38,941 bases of DNA from Burkholderiales bacterium (lineage in GTDB: Bacteria > Pseudomonadota > Gammaproteobacteria > Burkholderiales > SG8-39), in NCBI GenBank assembly GCA_026417035.1, contig JAOAEA010000012.1, positions 1-38,941 of the forward strand, written 5' to 3'. Within the stretch, counting starts at the first letter, position 1. Every line of letters begins with the position of its first letter. The translations under genes and the position numbers were made by a program. Below are positions 1-14,949 of this stretch, one piece after another. The notes under the pieces are model-generated. The model was not told the origin of the DNA. It ran no database searches and saw only the letters and a program-made list of their open reading frames with translations.

Positions 1-45
1 TCGGCGGGTGCGCCGGCCGCGCCGGAGTTCACCCTCTCGGATTGA
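1..45 (+). CDS. C-terminal tail of an upstream gene, probably methionine aminopeptidase (partial)
   Basis: The first 45 bases read without a stop in frame 1 and end in TGA at 43-45, giving a tail that finishes EFTLSD. The stop overlaps the TTG start of glnD in a TTGA arrangement, which suggests translational coupling. In many proteobacteria the gene directly before glnD is map, and the short Ala/Pro-rich tail would suit a Map C-terminus. Too little is visible to identify the gene from sequence, so the name is an inference from gene order. Confidence 0.4.
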   Translation, partial: SAGAPAAPEFTLSD

Positions 46-2633
46 GCCGCTTGAACGTCGCCTCGGCGCCGCTGTCCCGAACGCCCGCCCCCACCGCCGA
101 GCTGCGCAAGTGGCTCGCCGCCGAGCGGGCGGCGCTGCGCGACGAGTACCGGGCCGCGCCCGACGCCGCCCGCTATCTTCGCGAGCACCGGCGGCTGGTC
201 GATCGCCTGGTGCGCGAGGTGTGGCGCGGGCTGCCGGTCGCGAGCCGCGCGGCGCTCGTCGCGGTCGGGGGCTACGGCCGTGGCGAGCTCTTCCCGCATT
301 CGGACGTGGACATCCTCGTCCTCCTGCCGCACGAGGCCGCGGCCGAGGAGGCACGCGCCGTCGAGGGCTTCGTGACCGCCCTGTGGGACGCGGGCATCGA
401 GCTCGGCCACAGCGTCCGCACGGTCGCCGATTGCTGCGCCGAGGCGGCGCGCGACATCACCGTCCAGACGACCCTCCTCGAGGCACGTCTGATCGCCGGC
501 AGCCGCGGGCTCTTCCGCAGGTTCCAGGAGGCGGTGCGCGCGGGGTTCGACGCCCGGACCTTCTTCAAGGCGAAGCGCCTCGAGCAGGAGCAACGCCACG
601 CCAAGTTCAACGACAGTCCCTACAACCTGGAGCCCAACCTCAAGGAGTCGCCGGGCGGGCTGCGCGACCTGCAGGTCATCCTCTGGGTGAGCCGGGCGAG
701 CGGCTTGGGGCGCGCCTGGCGCGATCTCGCCCGCGCGGGCCTCGTCACGGCCGCGGAGTCGCGGCAGCTCGCGCGCGTGGAGCGCTTCCTCCAGGACGTG
801 CGCATCCGCCTGCACCTCCTCGCGGGCCGGCGCGAGGACCGGATCCTGTTCGACTTCCAGACGGCGCTCGCCCGGGAGTCCGGCATCGAGCCGACGGCCG
901 CGAAGCGCGAGAGCGAAGTGTTCATGCAGCGCTACTACCGCACGGCGAAGGCGGTGACGCAGCTCAACACAATCCTCCTGCAGAACCTCGGTGCGGCGAT
1001 CTTCCCGAGCGCGGGCGCGGAGCCGACCCCGATCAACGAGCGCTTCCAGGCGGTGCGCGAGCTCCTCGACGCGCGCGATCCCGAGCTCTTCGAGCGCGAG
1101 CCGCGCGCGATCCTGGAGAGCTTCCTCGTCCTGCAGCAGCACTCCGAGCTGAAGGGGATGACGGCGCCCACGCTGCGCGCCCTCTGGCGCGCGCGCATGC
1201 GGGTGGACGGGCGGTTCCGCCGCGACCCGGCGAACCGGCGCCTGTTCCTCGAGATCCTGCAGCAGCCGCGCGGCATCGTGCACGAGCTGCGGCGGATGAA
1301 CCAGTACTCGATCCTCGGCCGCTACCTCCCGCCGTTCGGCCGCATCGTCGGCCAGATGCAGCACGACCTGTTCCACGTGTACACCGTCGACCAGCACATC
1401 CTGCAGGTGCTGCGCAACCTGCGGCGGTTCACCATGGTGGAGTTCTCGCACGAGTACCCGCTCTGCAGCCGGCTCATCGCCAACTTCGAGCGGCACTGGC
1501 TGCTCTACGTCGCGGCGCTGTTCCACGACATCGCGAAGGGTCGCGGCGGCGACCACTCGCAGCTCGGCAAGGTGGACGTCGGCCGGTTCGCGCGCGCGCA
1601 CGGCCTTGCTCCCGAGGACGTCGAGCTCGTCGAGTTCCTGGTCGAGCACCACCTCACGATGTCGAGCGTCGCGCAGAAGCAGGACCTCTCCGACCCGCAG
1701 GTCGTGCGCGCCTTCGCCGACGTCGTCAAGACCGAGCGCCGGCTGGTGGCGCTCTATCTCCTCACCGTGGCCGACATCCGCGGCACGAGCCCCAAGGTGT
1801 GGAACGCCTGGAAGGGGAAGCTCCTCGAGGACCTCTTTCGCGCGGCGCGCCGGACGCTGCGCGGCGACGCCGCGCCGATCGACCAGGACATCCAGGCGAA
1901 GCAGGCCGAGGCGCAGCGGCTGCTCCGCCTCTACGCGCTCTCCGACTCGGTCAAGGACGCGCTCTGGAAGGAACTCGACGTCGCCTACTTCCTGCGCCAC
2001 GACCCGCAGGAGATCGCGTGGCAGACCCGCAACCTGCACTACCGCGTCGACGCGGCGCAGCCGGTCGTCAAGGCGCGCCTCTCGCCGATCGGCGAGGGCC
2101 TGCAGGTGATGGTGTACACGCGCGACCGCAAGGACCTCTTCGCCCGCCTGTGCGGCTACTTCGGCGAGATCGGCTACAACATCGTCGAGGCGAAGATCCA
2201 CACCACCCGCCACGGCTACGCCCTCGACACGTTCCTCGTGCTCGGCATCGGTCCCGGGCACCACTACCGGGAGATGATCGGGCTCGTCGAGCACGACCTC
2301 GCGGAACGGCTCTCGGGCGACGCGCCCCTGCGCGAGCCGCCGCGCGGGCGCGTGTCCCGGCAGCTGCGGCACTTCCCGATCCAGCCGGAGGTCGACGTGC
2401 GGCCGGACGAGCGCGGGCAGTTCTACTCGCTCGCGATCACCGCGGGGGATCGCCCCGGCCTGCTCTACGGGATCGCGCGGGTCCTCGGGCGCTACGACGT
2501 CGCGGTGCGCACGGCGAAGATCGTCACGCTGGGCGAGCGTGCGGAGGACGTCTTCGTGGTGAGCGGCGCGGCGCTCGCGAACCCGCGCACCGTGCTCGCG
2601 CTCGAGCAGGACCTGCTCGCCGCCCTGCAGTAG
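42..2633 (+). CDS. glnD: Bifunctional [protein-PII] uridylyltransferase / uridylyl-removing enzyme GlnD
   Basis: This is the cytoplasmic glutamine sensor that uridylylates PII proteins (GlnB/GlnK) when nitrogen is limiting and removes UMP when glutamine is high. The 863-residue product has the full family architecture. The nucleotidyltransferase domain carries GGYGRGEL at 76-83 followed by the Asp pair of DVD at 88-90. An HD hydrolase domain has its HD near 494-495, and two ACT domains lie at about 688-765 and 793-863. I chose the TTG at 42, which overlaps the upstream stop. A second TTG at 51 is possible, and the frame stays open to the window edge, so the exact start is uncertain. No promoter is visible, so it is probably co-transcribed with the gene before it. 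It converges on def, with 35 bases between. Confidence 0.96.
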   Translation: MSRLNVASAPLSRTPAPTAELRKWLAAERAALRDEYRAAPDAARYLREHRRLVDRLVREVWRGLPVASRAALVAVGGYGRGELFPHSDVDILVLLPHEAAAEEARAVEGFVTALWDAGIELGHSVRTVADCCAEAARDITVQTTLLEARLIAGSRGLFRRFQEAVRAGFDARTFFKAKRLEQEQRHAKFNDSPYNLEPNLKESPGGLRDLQVILWVSRASGLGRAWRDLARAGLVTAAESRQLARVERFLQDVRIRLHLLAGRREDRILFDFQTALARESGIEPTAAKRESEVFMQRYYRTAKAVTQLNTILLQNLGAAIFPSAGAEPTPINERFQAVRELLDARDPELFEREPRAILESFLVLQQHSELKGMTAPTLRALWRARMRVDGRFRRDPANRRLFLEILQQPRGIVHELRRMNQYSILGRYLPPFGRIVGQMQHDLFHVYTVDQHILQVLRNLRRFTMVEFSHEYPLCSRLIANFERHWLLYVAALFHDIAKGRGGDHSQLGKVDVGRFARAHGLAPEDVELVEFLVEHHLTMSSVAQKQDLSDPQVVRAFADVVKTERRLVALYLLTVADIRGTSPKVWNAWKGKLLEDLFRAARRTLRGDAAPIDQDIQAKQAEAQRLLRLYALSDSVKDALWKELDVAYFLRHDPQEIAWQTRNLHYRVDAAQPVVKARLSPIGEGLQVMVYTRDRKDLFARLCGYFGEIGYNIVEAKIHTTRHGYALDTFLVLGIGPGHHYREMIGLVEHDLAERLSGDAPLREPPRGRVSRQLRHFPIQPEVDVRPDERGQFYSLAITAGDRPGLLYGIARVLGRYDVAVRTAKIVTLGERAEDVFVVSGAALANPRTVLALEQDLLAALQ

Positions 2634-2668
2634 CCCGCCCCCGGGCGTCGGACGCGCGACGCGCTGCC

Positions 2669-3202
2669 TCAGTCCTCGGGCCCCAGGCCGCCGCCGGGGA
2701 AGAGGACGTCGGCGAAGCCGAACTTCGCGAGGTCGCGGATGCGCATCGGGTAGAGGATGCCCGCGAGGTGGTCGCACTCGTGCTGCACCACGCGCGCGTG
2801 GAAGCCCTCCACCGTGCGGTCGATCGGTGCGCCGTCCGCGTCGAAACCGCGATAGCGGATGCGGCGGAAGCGCGGCACGAGCCCGCGCATGCCCGGGACC
2901 GAGAGGCAGCCCTCCCACCCCTCCTCCAGCTCGTCACCGAGCGGGGTGATCTCGGGGTTCACCAGCACCGTGTCGGGCACTTCCTCGACGTCCGGGTAGC
3001 GGCGGTTGCGGTGCACGCCGAAGATCACCACCTGCAACGGCACGCCGATCTGCGGGGCGGCGAGACCGGCGCCCTCGAGATGCGCCATGGTGTCGCGCAT
3101 GTCCGCGAGCAGCGCCGCGAGCTCGGGCGTGCCGAACGCCGCCACCGGCCGCGCCTGCCCGAGCAGGCGCGGGTCGCCCATGCGCAGCACCTCGCGGATC
3201 AA
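2669..3202 (-). CDS. def: Peptide deformylase
   Basis: The enzyme removes the N-formyl group from nascent polypeptides and is a cytoplasmic metalloprotease. All three family motifs are present in the 177-residue product: GLAAPQIG at 46-53, EGCLS with metal-ligand Cys99, and QHECDH at 140-145, where His141 and His145 bind the metal and Glu142 is catalytic. I place the start at a TTG (3202-3200) seven bases after a GGAGG, giving [14 protein letters not shown], the usual family N-terminus. An ATG lies seven codons inside but would remove conserved residues. The gene follows the thioinosine phosphorylase gene by 19 bases and looks like the last gene of that operon. The reading frame stays open upstream of the TTG, but that part resembles no deformylase. 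Confidence 0.95.
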   Translation of the reverse strand: MIREVLRMGDPRLLGQARPVAAFGTPELAALLADMRDTMAHLEGAGLAAPQIGVPLQVVIFGVHRNRRYPDVEEVPDTVLVNPEITPLGDELEEGWEGCLSVPGMRGLVPRFRRIRYRGFDADGAPIDRTVEGFHARVVQHECDHLAGILYPMRIRDLAKFGFADVLFPGGGLGPED

Positions 3203-3221
3203 GGCCGCTCCTCCGCGCCGC

Positions 3222-3962
3222 TCATCCGGCGACGACCAGCGCCTCGATGATCCGGCGCGCGCGCGCGAGTGTCTCGTGGAGCATGCGCTCGATGGTCGCG
3301 AACGGGATCGCGCGCGCGCTGTCGCCGCGCCCGGCCGCATGGTTCACGACCACGGCGAGGGTCGCGTACGGGAGCTCCAGCTCGCGCGCGAGCGCGGCCT
3401 CGGGCATCGCGGTCATTCCCACCATGTCCGCGCCGTCGCGCTCCAGGCGGTCGATCTCCGCCCTGGTTTCGAGCCGCGGGCCTTGGGTCGTGGCGTAGAC
3501 GCCGCCGTCGAACACCACCTCACCGGCGGCGCGGGCCGCCGCGAGGAGCCGCGCGCGTACCGACTCGGTGAAGGGCTCGGTGAAGTCGACGTGCTTCACC
3601 GGGACGTCGCCGCCCTCGAAGTAGGTGCTGCGCCGGCCCCAGGTGTAGTCGAGGATCTGGTCCGGAATCGCCAGCGTGCCGGGACCGAGCTCGCCGCGGA
3701 TGCCGCCCACCGAGGCAACGGAAACCACTTCCTCCGCGCCCTCGGCCTTCAGGGCCCAGAGGTTCGCGCGGTAGTTGACCTCGTGCGGCGGGATGGTGTG
3801 CCCGTAGCCGTGGCGGGCGAGGAACATCACCTCCCGGCCGCGCAACGTCCCGAAGGTGACCGCCCCCGAGGGCTCCCCGTAGGGCGTGCGCACGGCGCGC
3901 CGGTGGGTGACCTCCAGGTTGGCGAGCTGTGTCAGGCCGCTTCCGCCGATGATGGCGAGCAT
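3222..3962 (-). CDS. mtnP: S-methyl-5'-thioinosine phosphorylase (MTAP/PNP family)
   Basis: This nucleoside phosphorylase of the MTAP/PNP family splits a 5'-methylthio-nucleoside to free base and 5-methylthioribose-1-phosphate. The 246-residue product begins [13 protein letters not shown] and keeps FLARHGYGH, the phosphate/ribose region [13 protein letters not shown] at about 158-170 and [13 protein letters not shown] near 182-194. Asn207 in VVVNHAAG lies where adenine-specific MTAPs have Asp and 6-oxopurine phosphorylases have Asn. The protein also closely resembles the Pseudomonas methylthioinosine phosphorylase as I remember it. I therefore favour methylthioinosine over methylthioadenosine as substrate, and that specificity is an inference. 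hpt lies directly upstream and would reuse the hypoxanthine released. No good ribosome-binding site precedes the ATG. Confidence 0.88.
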   Translation of the reverse strand: MLAIIGGSGLTQLANLEVTHRRAVRTPYGEPSGAVTFGTLRGREVMFLARHGYGHTIPPHEVNYRANLWALKAEGAEEVVSVASVGGIRGELGPGTLAIPDQILDYTWGRRSTYFEGGDVPVKHVDFTEPFTESVRARLLAAARAAGEVVFDGGVYATTQGPRLETRAEIDRLERDGADMVGMTAMPEAALARELELPYATLAVVVNHAAGRGDSARAIPFATIERMLHETLARARRIIEALVVAG

Positions 3963-4069
3963 GGGGTATGGGGATCAGCGATCGGCGATCGGGACTCGGG
4001 GGGGCGGCAGCGCAGTGGGGCGACGTCGCGCAAGTGGAGCGGGGCGCGCCGCGGGGCGGCCGGCGCCGA

Positions 4070-4621
4070 TCACTGTTCCTTGAGGGCGTAGATCTCGGGA
4101 AGATTCCGCCACGAGCCGTAGGCGTCGAGCCCGCAGCCGAACACGAAGCGGTCGGGGACGGTCACGCCGACGAAATCCGGGACGATCGGCTTCGGCTTCC
4201 CCGTGGCCTTGTCGGCGAGGACGGCGACCTCGCACGACGCGGCGCCGCGCTCGAGCACCTTCGCCTTGATGGCTGCCAGCGTTTCACCGACGTCCAGGAT
4301 GTCGTCGACGACGACGACGGCGCGGCCCTTGACCGACTCGCGCGGCTCGACCCGCCATGAGATGCCGCGGCCGGACACCTCGTCGCCGTAGCGGGACGCG
4401 TGCACGTAATCGAGATGCAGCGGAAAGCGCAGCAGCGGGAGCAGGCGGCCGCAGAAGTAGACCGCCCCGTTCATCACGCACAGGAGCAGCGGATAGCGGT
4501 CTCGGAAGCGCGCGGTGATCTCGGCGGCGACCCTGCGGGTCCCCGCCTCGACCTCCGCCCCGCTCGCGACGCCCTCGGCCGCCTCGAGCATGCGCCAGGC
4601 TTCGTCGGCAGTGAGCGCCAT
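4070..4621 (-). CDS. hpt: Hypoxanthine(-guanine) phosphoribosyltransferase
   Basis: A type I phosphoribosyltransferase that joins hypoxanthine (perhaps also guanine) to PRPP, forming IMP in purine salvage. The diagnostic PRPP loop is VVVVDDILDVGET at 102-114, and the flexible-loop region RYGDEVSGRG lies at about 77-86. CVMNGAVYF at 48-56 matches the pyrophosphate-binding loop region of HPRTs. The length of 183 residues is normal. It sits between the DsrE-like gene (19 bases upstream) and the methylthioinosine phosphorylase gene (107 bases downstream). That neighbour would supply hypoxanthine, so the two fit one salvage route. The 107-base gap holds no clear promoter or terminator. Confidence 0.92.
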   Translation of the reverse strand: MALTADEAWRMLEAAEGVASGAEVEAGTRRVAAEITARFRDRYPLLLCVMNGAVYFCGRLLPLLRFPLHLDYVHASRYGDEVSGRGISWRVEPRESVKGRAVVVVDDILDVGETLAAIKAKVLERGAASCEVAVLADKATGKPKPIVPDFVGVTVPDRFVFGCGLDAYGSWRNLPEIYALKEQ

Positions 4622-4640
4622 CCGCCGCCGCTGCCGGCGA

Positions 4641-5009
4641 TCAGTAGGTGAAGGTGACGACGTCGTCGTCCATCGCCTGGGAGATCACGTAGGCGCCGCC
4701 CACCGTCTCCTCGATCTCGGGGATCAGGTCCTGCCCCCACAGCTCGAGCGTGGGCGTGCACACCTTGAACTTGACGCCGGCCTCGTGCGCGTCCTTCATG
4801 AAGTCGTAGACGCTCTTCGGCGACCCCTCCTTCACGAAGAGCTTCTCCGCCACGCCCTTGATCGCGAGCTTGCCCGACGCGCCCGTCATGATGACCTCGA
4901 CCTCGTACTCCATCGCGGCCGCCACCGTCGCCTGGAAGAAGGGCGCGCCGAGCTCGGGCCCGTCGCGCGGATCCGTGTTCACCATCACGATCATCAGCTT
5001 GTCGGCCAT
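4641..5009 (-). CDS. DsrE/DsrF-like family protein
   Basis: A small (122-residue) soluble protein with the DsrE-like fold: alternating hydrophobic strands (KLMIVMVNTDP at 4-14, YEVEVIMTGASGK) and a single conserved-type cysteine in KVCTPTLELWG near residue 83. Family members include sulfur-carrier subunits such as TusD and DsrE, but many single-gene versions have no known role, and no other sulfur-relay gene is nearby. The start has an excellent AGGAGG five bases before the ATG, and a well-matched promoter lies about 50 bases upstream. It is the first gene of a probable operon with hpt, mtnP and def. The function is unknown to me; a link to sulfur handling in the methylthio route is only a guess. 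Confidence 0.8.
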   Translation of the reverse strand: MADKLMIVMVNTDPRDGPELGAPFFQATVAAAMEYEVEVIMTGASGKLAIKGVAEKLFVKEGSPKSVYDFMKDAHEAGVKFKVCTPTLELWGQDLIPEIEETVGGAYVISQAMDDDVVTFTY

Positions 5010-5058
5010 CCTTGCCTCCTCGGTGAAGAAATATTAGCGAACGCTGAAGTGGCGGGGG

Positions 5059-5086
5059 AGTATAAGCGCATTCCCGGGGCCTTCAA
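5059..5086 (-). promoter_or_regulatory. Sigma-70-type promoter for the DsrE-like gene operon
   Basis: On the minus strand TTGAAG (5086-5081) is followed after 16 bases by TATACT (5064-5059). Transcription would start near 5052, leaving a leader of about 42 bases with a strong ribosome-binding site before the ATG at 5009. It lies just downstream of the galU stop at 5096, so it separates the DsrE-hpt-mtnP-def unit from the smc-zipA-ligA-galU unit. Confidence 0.7.
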
Positions 5087-5095
5087 AGCGCGGGC

Positions 5096-5977
5096 TCACC
5101 GCTGCTGCCCGAGGCCGGCGAGGTAGTCGCGGAACGCGGTGCCCACTTCCGGGTGGCGCTGCCCGAACGCCACCGTGGCCTGCAGGTAACCGAGCTTCGA
5201 TCCGCAGTCGTAGCGCGTGCCGGAGAAGCGGTAGGCGAGGACGCGCTCTTCGGAGAGGAGCGACGCGATGCCGTCGGTCAACTGGATTTCCCCGCCCGAG
5301 CCCGGCGCGATGCGCGCGAGATGGTCGAAGAGGCGCGGCGACAGGATGTAGCGGCCGATCACCGCGAGCGTCGACGGCGCGTCCTTGGGCTTGGGCTTCT
5401 CGACGATGCCGCGGATGATCTCCGTCGTCGTCCCCCACGCCTCGGTGCGCACGATCCCGTAGGCAGCGGTGTGCTCGCGCGCCACTTCCTGGACGCCGAG
5501 GACCGAGCACTGCTGCGCCTCGAAGATCTCGCTCATCTGCCGCATCACCGGCGGGTCGCCGTCGATCAGGTCGTCGGCGAGGATCACCGCGAACGGCTCG
5601 GCGCCGACCACCGGCCGCGCGCAGAGCACCGCGTGGCCGAGCCCGAGGGCCTCCGCCTGCCGGATGTAGATACAGTTCGCCGACTTCGGCGTCACCTCGC
5701 GCACCGCCGCGAGGAGCTCCCGCTTCCCCCGCGCCTCGAGCTCGGCCTCCAGCTCGTAGGCCTTGTCGAAGTGGTCCTCGATCGCCCGCTTGTTGCGGCC
5801 GGTGATGAAGATCATGTCGGTGACGCCCGCGGCAGCGGCCTCCTCCACCGCGTACTGGATGAGCGGCTTGTCGACGATCGGCAGCATCTCCTTGGGGTTG
5901 GCCTTGGTAGCGGGCAGAAAACGCGTGCCCAGGCCCGCGACGGGGAAGACGGCCTTGCGAACGCGCTGGAAGCTCAT
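5096..5977 (-). CDS. galU: UTP--glucose-1-phosphate uridylyltransferase
   Basis: Makes UDP-glucose from UTP and glucose-1-phosphate in the cytoplasm, feeding envelope polysaccharide and trehalose or glycogen routes. The 293-residue product carries the nucleotide-binding signature [19 protein letters not shown] from about residue 13, VILADD in the active site, and the C-terminal [12 protein letters not shown] motif. The length matches GalU. The ATG at 5977 lies six bases after the ligA stop, so it is probably translated from the smc-zipA-ligA transcript. A dedicated promoter is not visible. Confidence 0.96.
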   Translation of the reverse strand: MSFQRVRKAVFPVAGLGTRFLPATKANPKEMLPIVDKPLIQYAVEEAAAAGVTDMIFITGRNKRAIEDHFDKAYELEAELEARGKRELLAAVREVTPKSANCIYIRQAEALGLGHAVLCARPVVGAEPFAVILADDLIDGDPPVMRQMSEIFEAQQCSVLGVQEVAREHTAAYGIVRTEAWGTTTEIIRGIVEKPKPKDAPSTLAVIGRYILSPRLFDHLARIAPGSGGEIQLTDGIASLLSEERVLAYRFSGTRYDCGSKLGYLQATVAFGQRHPEVGTAFRDYLAGLGQQR

Positions 5978-5983
5978 GAGTCG

Positions 5984-12674
<6,691 letters not shown>

Positions 12675-12723
12675 CTTGACCGACTCGAGAGACCGGCTCG
12701 GGTGCCGGATTTGTTGGCGAAAC

Positions 12724-12746
12724 GCACGGGGCTCACGCCCCGTTTG
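12724..12746 (-). repeat. Hairpin repeat element, copy 1 (smc leader)
   Basis: Read on the minus strand the element is CAAAC, GGGGC, loop GTGA, GCCCC, G, TGC. The stem is seven base pairs including flanking A-T and C-G pairs, closed by a GNRA-type GTGA loop. It lies 49 bases before the smc TTG. A second GC hairpin (CCGGC, ACCCGA, GCCGG) follows before the start codon. A closely similar element occurs at 16414-16437 upstream of dapE in the same orientation relative to its gene. Confidence 0.6.
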
Positions 12747-12856
12747 CCCGTCCCGCACGGCGCGGCACGGCCGGCAGCGTCCGGGAAAAAACCGGGCCGT
12801 ATGATACCACCGGCCCCGGCGCCGCCCCGCGGGCGGGCCGCTTTGCGGGCGCCTCT

Positions 12857-12862
12857 TATAAT
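12857..12862 (+). promoter_or_regulatory. Probable -10 element for dapC
   Basis: A perfect TATAAT stands in an otherwise very GC-rich 230-base divergent region, 42 bases before the dapC GTG. No good -35 hexamer is found at 16-18 bases spacing (that stretch is GGGCGGGCC-like), so the promoter may depend on an activator or be weak. The same region must also drive smc on the other strand, where a TATCAT (12806-12801) is the best -10 candidate. Confidence 0.5.
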
Positions 12863-12904
12863 CCCGCGCCTGCGCCTGCCGCCCCGCATCCGCGCCCTCC
12901 CGCC

Positions 12905-14098
12905 GTGAATCCGAACCTCGCCAAGCTGCAGCCGTATCCCTTCGAGCGCCTGCGCGCGCTGCTCGCGGGTGTGAACCCGCCGCCCGGCGTCGCGCACGTG
13001 AATCTCTCGATCGGCGAGCCCAAGCATCCGACGCCGGAGTTCATCAAGCGTGCCGTCGCGGACAACCTCGCGGGGCTGGCGAGCTATCCCCTCACCGCGG
13101 GTGCGGCGTCGCTGCGCGAGGCGATCGCGGACTGGCTCGTGCGGCGCTACGGCCTCGCCGCCGTCGACCCCGAGCGCGAGGTCCTGCCGGTGAACGGCTC
13201 GCGCGAGGCGCTGTTCGCTTTCGCCCAGACGGTGATCGACGCGACGCGCGGCGACGCGGTCGTGCTCTCGCCGAACCCCTTCTATCAGATCTACGAGGGC
13301 GCCGCGCTCCTCGCCGGGGCCGTGCCGCACTACGTCGACATGCGGGCCGACTCCGGCTTCGTCGCCGACTACGGCGCGGTCCCCGAGCCGGTGCTGCGGC
13401 GAACGCAGCTCGTCTACGCCTGCTCGCCCAACAACCCCACCGGGCGCGTCATGACGCTCGACGAATGGCGCCGGCTATTCGATCTCTCGGACCGCTACGG
13501 CTTCGCGATCGCGTCCGACGAGTGCTACTCGGAGCTCTACTTCGACGAGGCCGCGCCCCCGCTCGGCGCGCTCGAGGCCGCGCGCCGGCTCGGCCGCGAC
13601 GGCTTCCCGCGCCTCGTCGTGTTCTCGAGCCTGTCCAAGCGCTCGAACGTGCCCGGCATGCGCTCGGGCTTCGTCGCCGGCGACGCGTCGCTGCTCGAGC
13701 GCTTCCGGCTGTATCGCACCTACCACGGCAGCGCGATGAGCCCGGTCGTGCAGGCGGCAAGCGAGGCGGCCTGGAGGGACGAAGCGCACGTGCGCGAAAA
13801 CCGCGCGCTCTACAAACGCAAGTTCGCGGCCGCGCTCCCGCTCCTCGGCGCGCCGCTCTCGACCTACATGCCGGAAGGCGGCTTCTACTTCTGGGTGCGC
13901 ACGCCGATCGCCGACACCGACTTCGCCCGGGAGCTCCATCGCCAATATAATGTGACCGTCCTGCCCGGCAGCTATCTCGGCCGCGGCGGGCCGGGCGGGA
14001 ATCCCGGCGCCGGGCACGTGCGCGTGGCGCTGGTCGCCACGCTCGAGGAGAGCCTCGAGGGCGTGCGCCGCATCCAACGTTTCGCGGAAGGCCTCTAG
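12905..14098 (+). CDS. dapC: N-succinyldiaminopimelate aminotransferase DapC
   Basis: A PLP-dependent class I/II aminotransferase that converts N-succinyl-2-amino-6-ketopimelate to N-succinyl-LL-diaminopimelate in the succinylase branch of lysine and peptidoglycan-precursor synthesis. The 397-residue product has [13 protein letters not shown] near the N-terminus, [11 protein letters not shown] around 175-185, [10 protein letters not shown], and the PLP-binding lysine Lys245 in [16 protein letters not shown]. The GTG start gives [16 protein letters not shown], the usual N-terminus of betaproteobacterial DapC, although no Shine-Dalgarno sequence is visible. dapD follows five bases downstream and dapE further on, which supports this substrate over other aminotransferase roles. 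Confidence 0.93.
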   Translation: MNPNLAKLQPYPFERLRALLAGVNPPPGVAHVNLSIGEPKHPTPEFIKRAVADNLAGLASYPLTAGAASLREAIADWLVRRYGLAAVDPEREVLPVNGSREALFAFAQTVIDATRGDAVVLSPNPFYQIYEGAALLAGAVPHYVDMRADSGFVADYGAVPEPVLRRTQLVYACSPNNPTGRVMTLDEWRRLFDLSDRYGFAIASDECYSELYFDEAAPPLGALEAARRLGRDGFPRLVVFSSLSKRSNVPGMRSGFVAGDASLLERFRLYRTYHGSAMSPVVQAASEAAWRDEAHVRENRALYKRKFAAALPLLGAPLSTYMPEGGFYFWVRTPIADTDFARELHRQYNVTVLPGSYLGRGGPGGNPGAGHVRVALVATLEESLEGVRRIQRFAEGL

Positions 14099-14103
14099 CA
14101 CCC

Positions 14104-14925
14104 ATGGACGAGCTCGCACGGATCATCGACCAGGCCTGGGAGAACCGCGCCCAGCTCGCGCCGCAGAGCGCCGCCCCGGAGCTGCGGGAGGCCGTGGATA
14201 CGGTGCTGGCCAAGCTCGACCGCGGCGAGATCCGCGTGGCCGAGAAGACCGGCGGCGCGTGGACGACGCACCAGTGGGTCAAGAAGGCGGTGCTGCTCTC
14301 GTTCCGGCTGAGCGACAACGCCGTGCTGCCGGGCGCCTGCACCCAGTACTACGACAAGGTGCCGACGAAGTTCGCCGGCTATTCCCCGTCGGACTTCGCG
14401 GCAGGCGGCTTCCGCGTCGTGCCGCCGGCGGTCGCCCGGCGCGGCGCGTTCGTGGCGCGCAACGTGGTGCTCATGCCCTCCTACGTCAACATCGGTGCGT
14501 ACGTCGACGAGGGCACGATGGTCGACACCTGGGCGACGGTCGGCTCGTGCGCGCAGATCGGCAAGAACGTGCACCTCTCCGGCGGCGTGGGCATCGGCGG
14601 CGTGCTCGAGCCGCTGCAGGCGAACCCCACCATCATCGAGGACAACTGCTTCATCGGCGCGCGCTCGGAGATCGTCGAGGGCGTGATCGTCGAGGAGAAT
14701 TCCGTCGTCTCGATGGGGGTGTTCATCGGACAGAGCACGCGCATCTACAACTGTCCCACCGGCGAGATCCTCTACGGCAGGGTGCCGGCGGGATCGGTAG
14801 TAGTTCCTGGCACCCTCCCGGCCGCGGACGGAAAATACGCGCTTTACGCCGCGATCATCGTCAAGCAGGTGGACGCGAAGACGCGCGCGAAGACGAGCAT
14901 CAACGAGCTGCTGCGCGGCGACTAG
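14104..14925 (+). CDS. dapD: 2,3,4,5-tetrahydropyridine-2,6-dicarboxylate N-succinyltransferase DapD
   Basis: Transfers succinyl from succinyl-CoA to tetrahydrodipicolinate, the step before DapC. The 273-residue product has an N-terminal helical domain, then a left-handed beta-helix built of hexapeptide repeats (about 105-215: [49 protein letters not shown]), and a C-terminal segment ending in [12 protein letters not shown]-like sequence. Length and motifs match DapD. It lies five bases after dapC and 24 bases before pilU and is clearly in the same transcript as dapC. Confidence 0.97.
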   Translation: MDELARIIDQAWENRAQLAPQSAAPELREAVDTVLAKLDRGEIRVAEKTGGAWTTHQWVKKAVLLSFRLSDNAVLPGACTQYYDKVPTKFAGYSPSDFAAGGFRVVPPAVARRGAFVARNVVLMPSYVNIGAYVDEGTMVDTWATVGSCAQIGKNVHLSGGVGIGGVLEPLQANPTIIEDNCFIGARSEIVEGVIVEENSVVSMGVFIGQSTRIYNCPTGEILYGRVPAGSVVVPGTLPAADGKYALYAAIIVKQVDAKTRAKTSINELLRGD

Positions 14926-14949
14926 CCGGCGCGGCGGGAGGAGGCCCCG

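Noticed and set aside
2633-2661. Two short hairpins between convergent glnD and def as a terminator
   Set aside because: The stems are only five pairs and no T-tract follows on either strand, so an intrinsic terminator cannot be claimed.
3963-4069. Small repeated GATCGC-type units between mtnP and hpt (around 3974-3996)
   Set aside because: Three imperfect short units are too few to call a tandem repeat or a binding-site array, and no promoter accompanies them.
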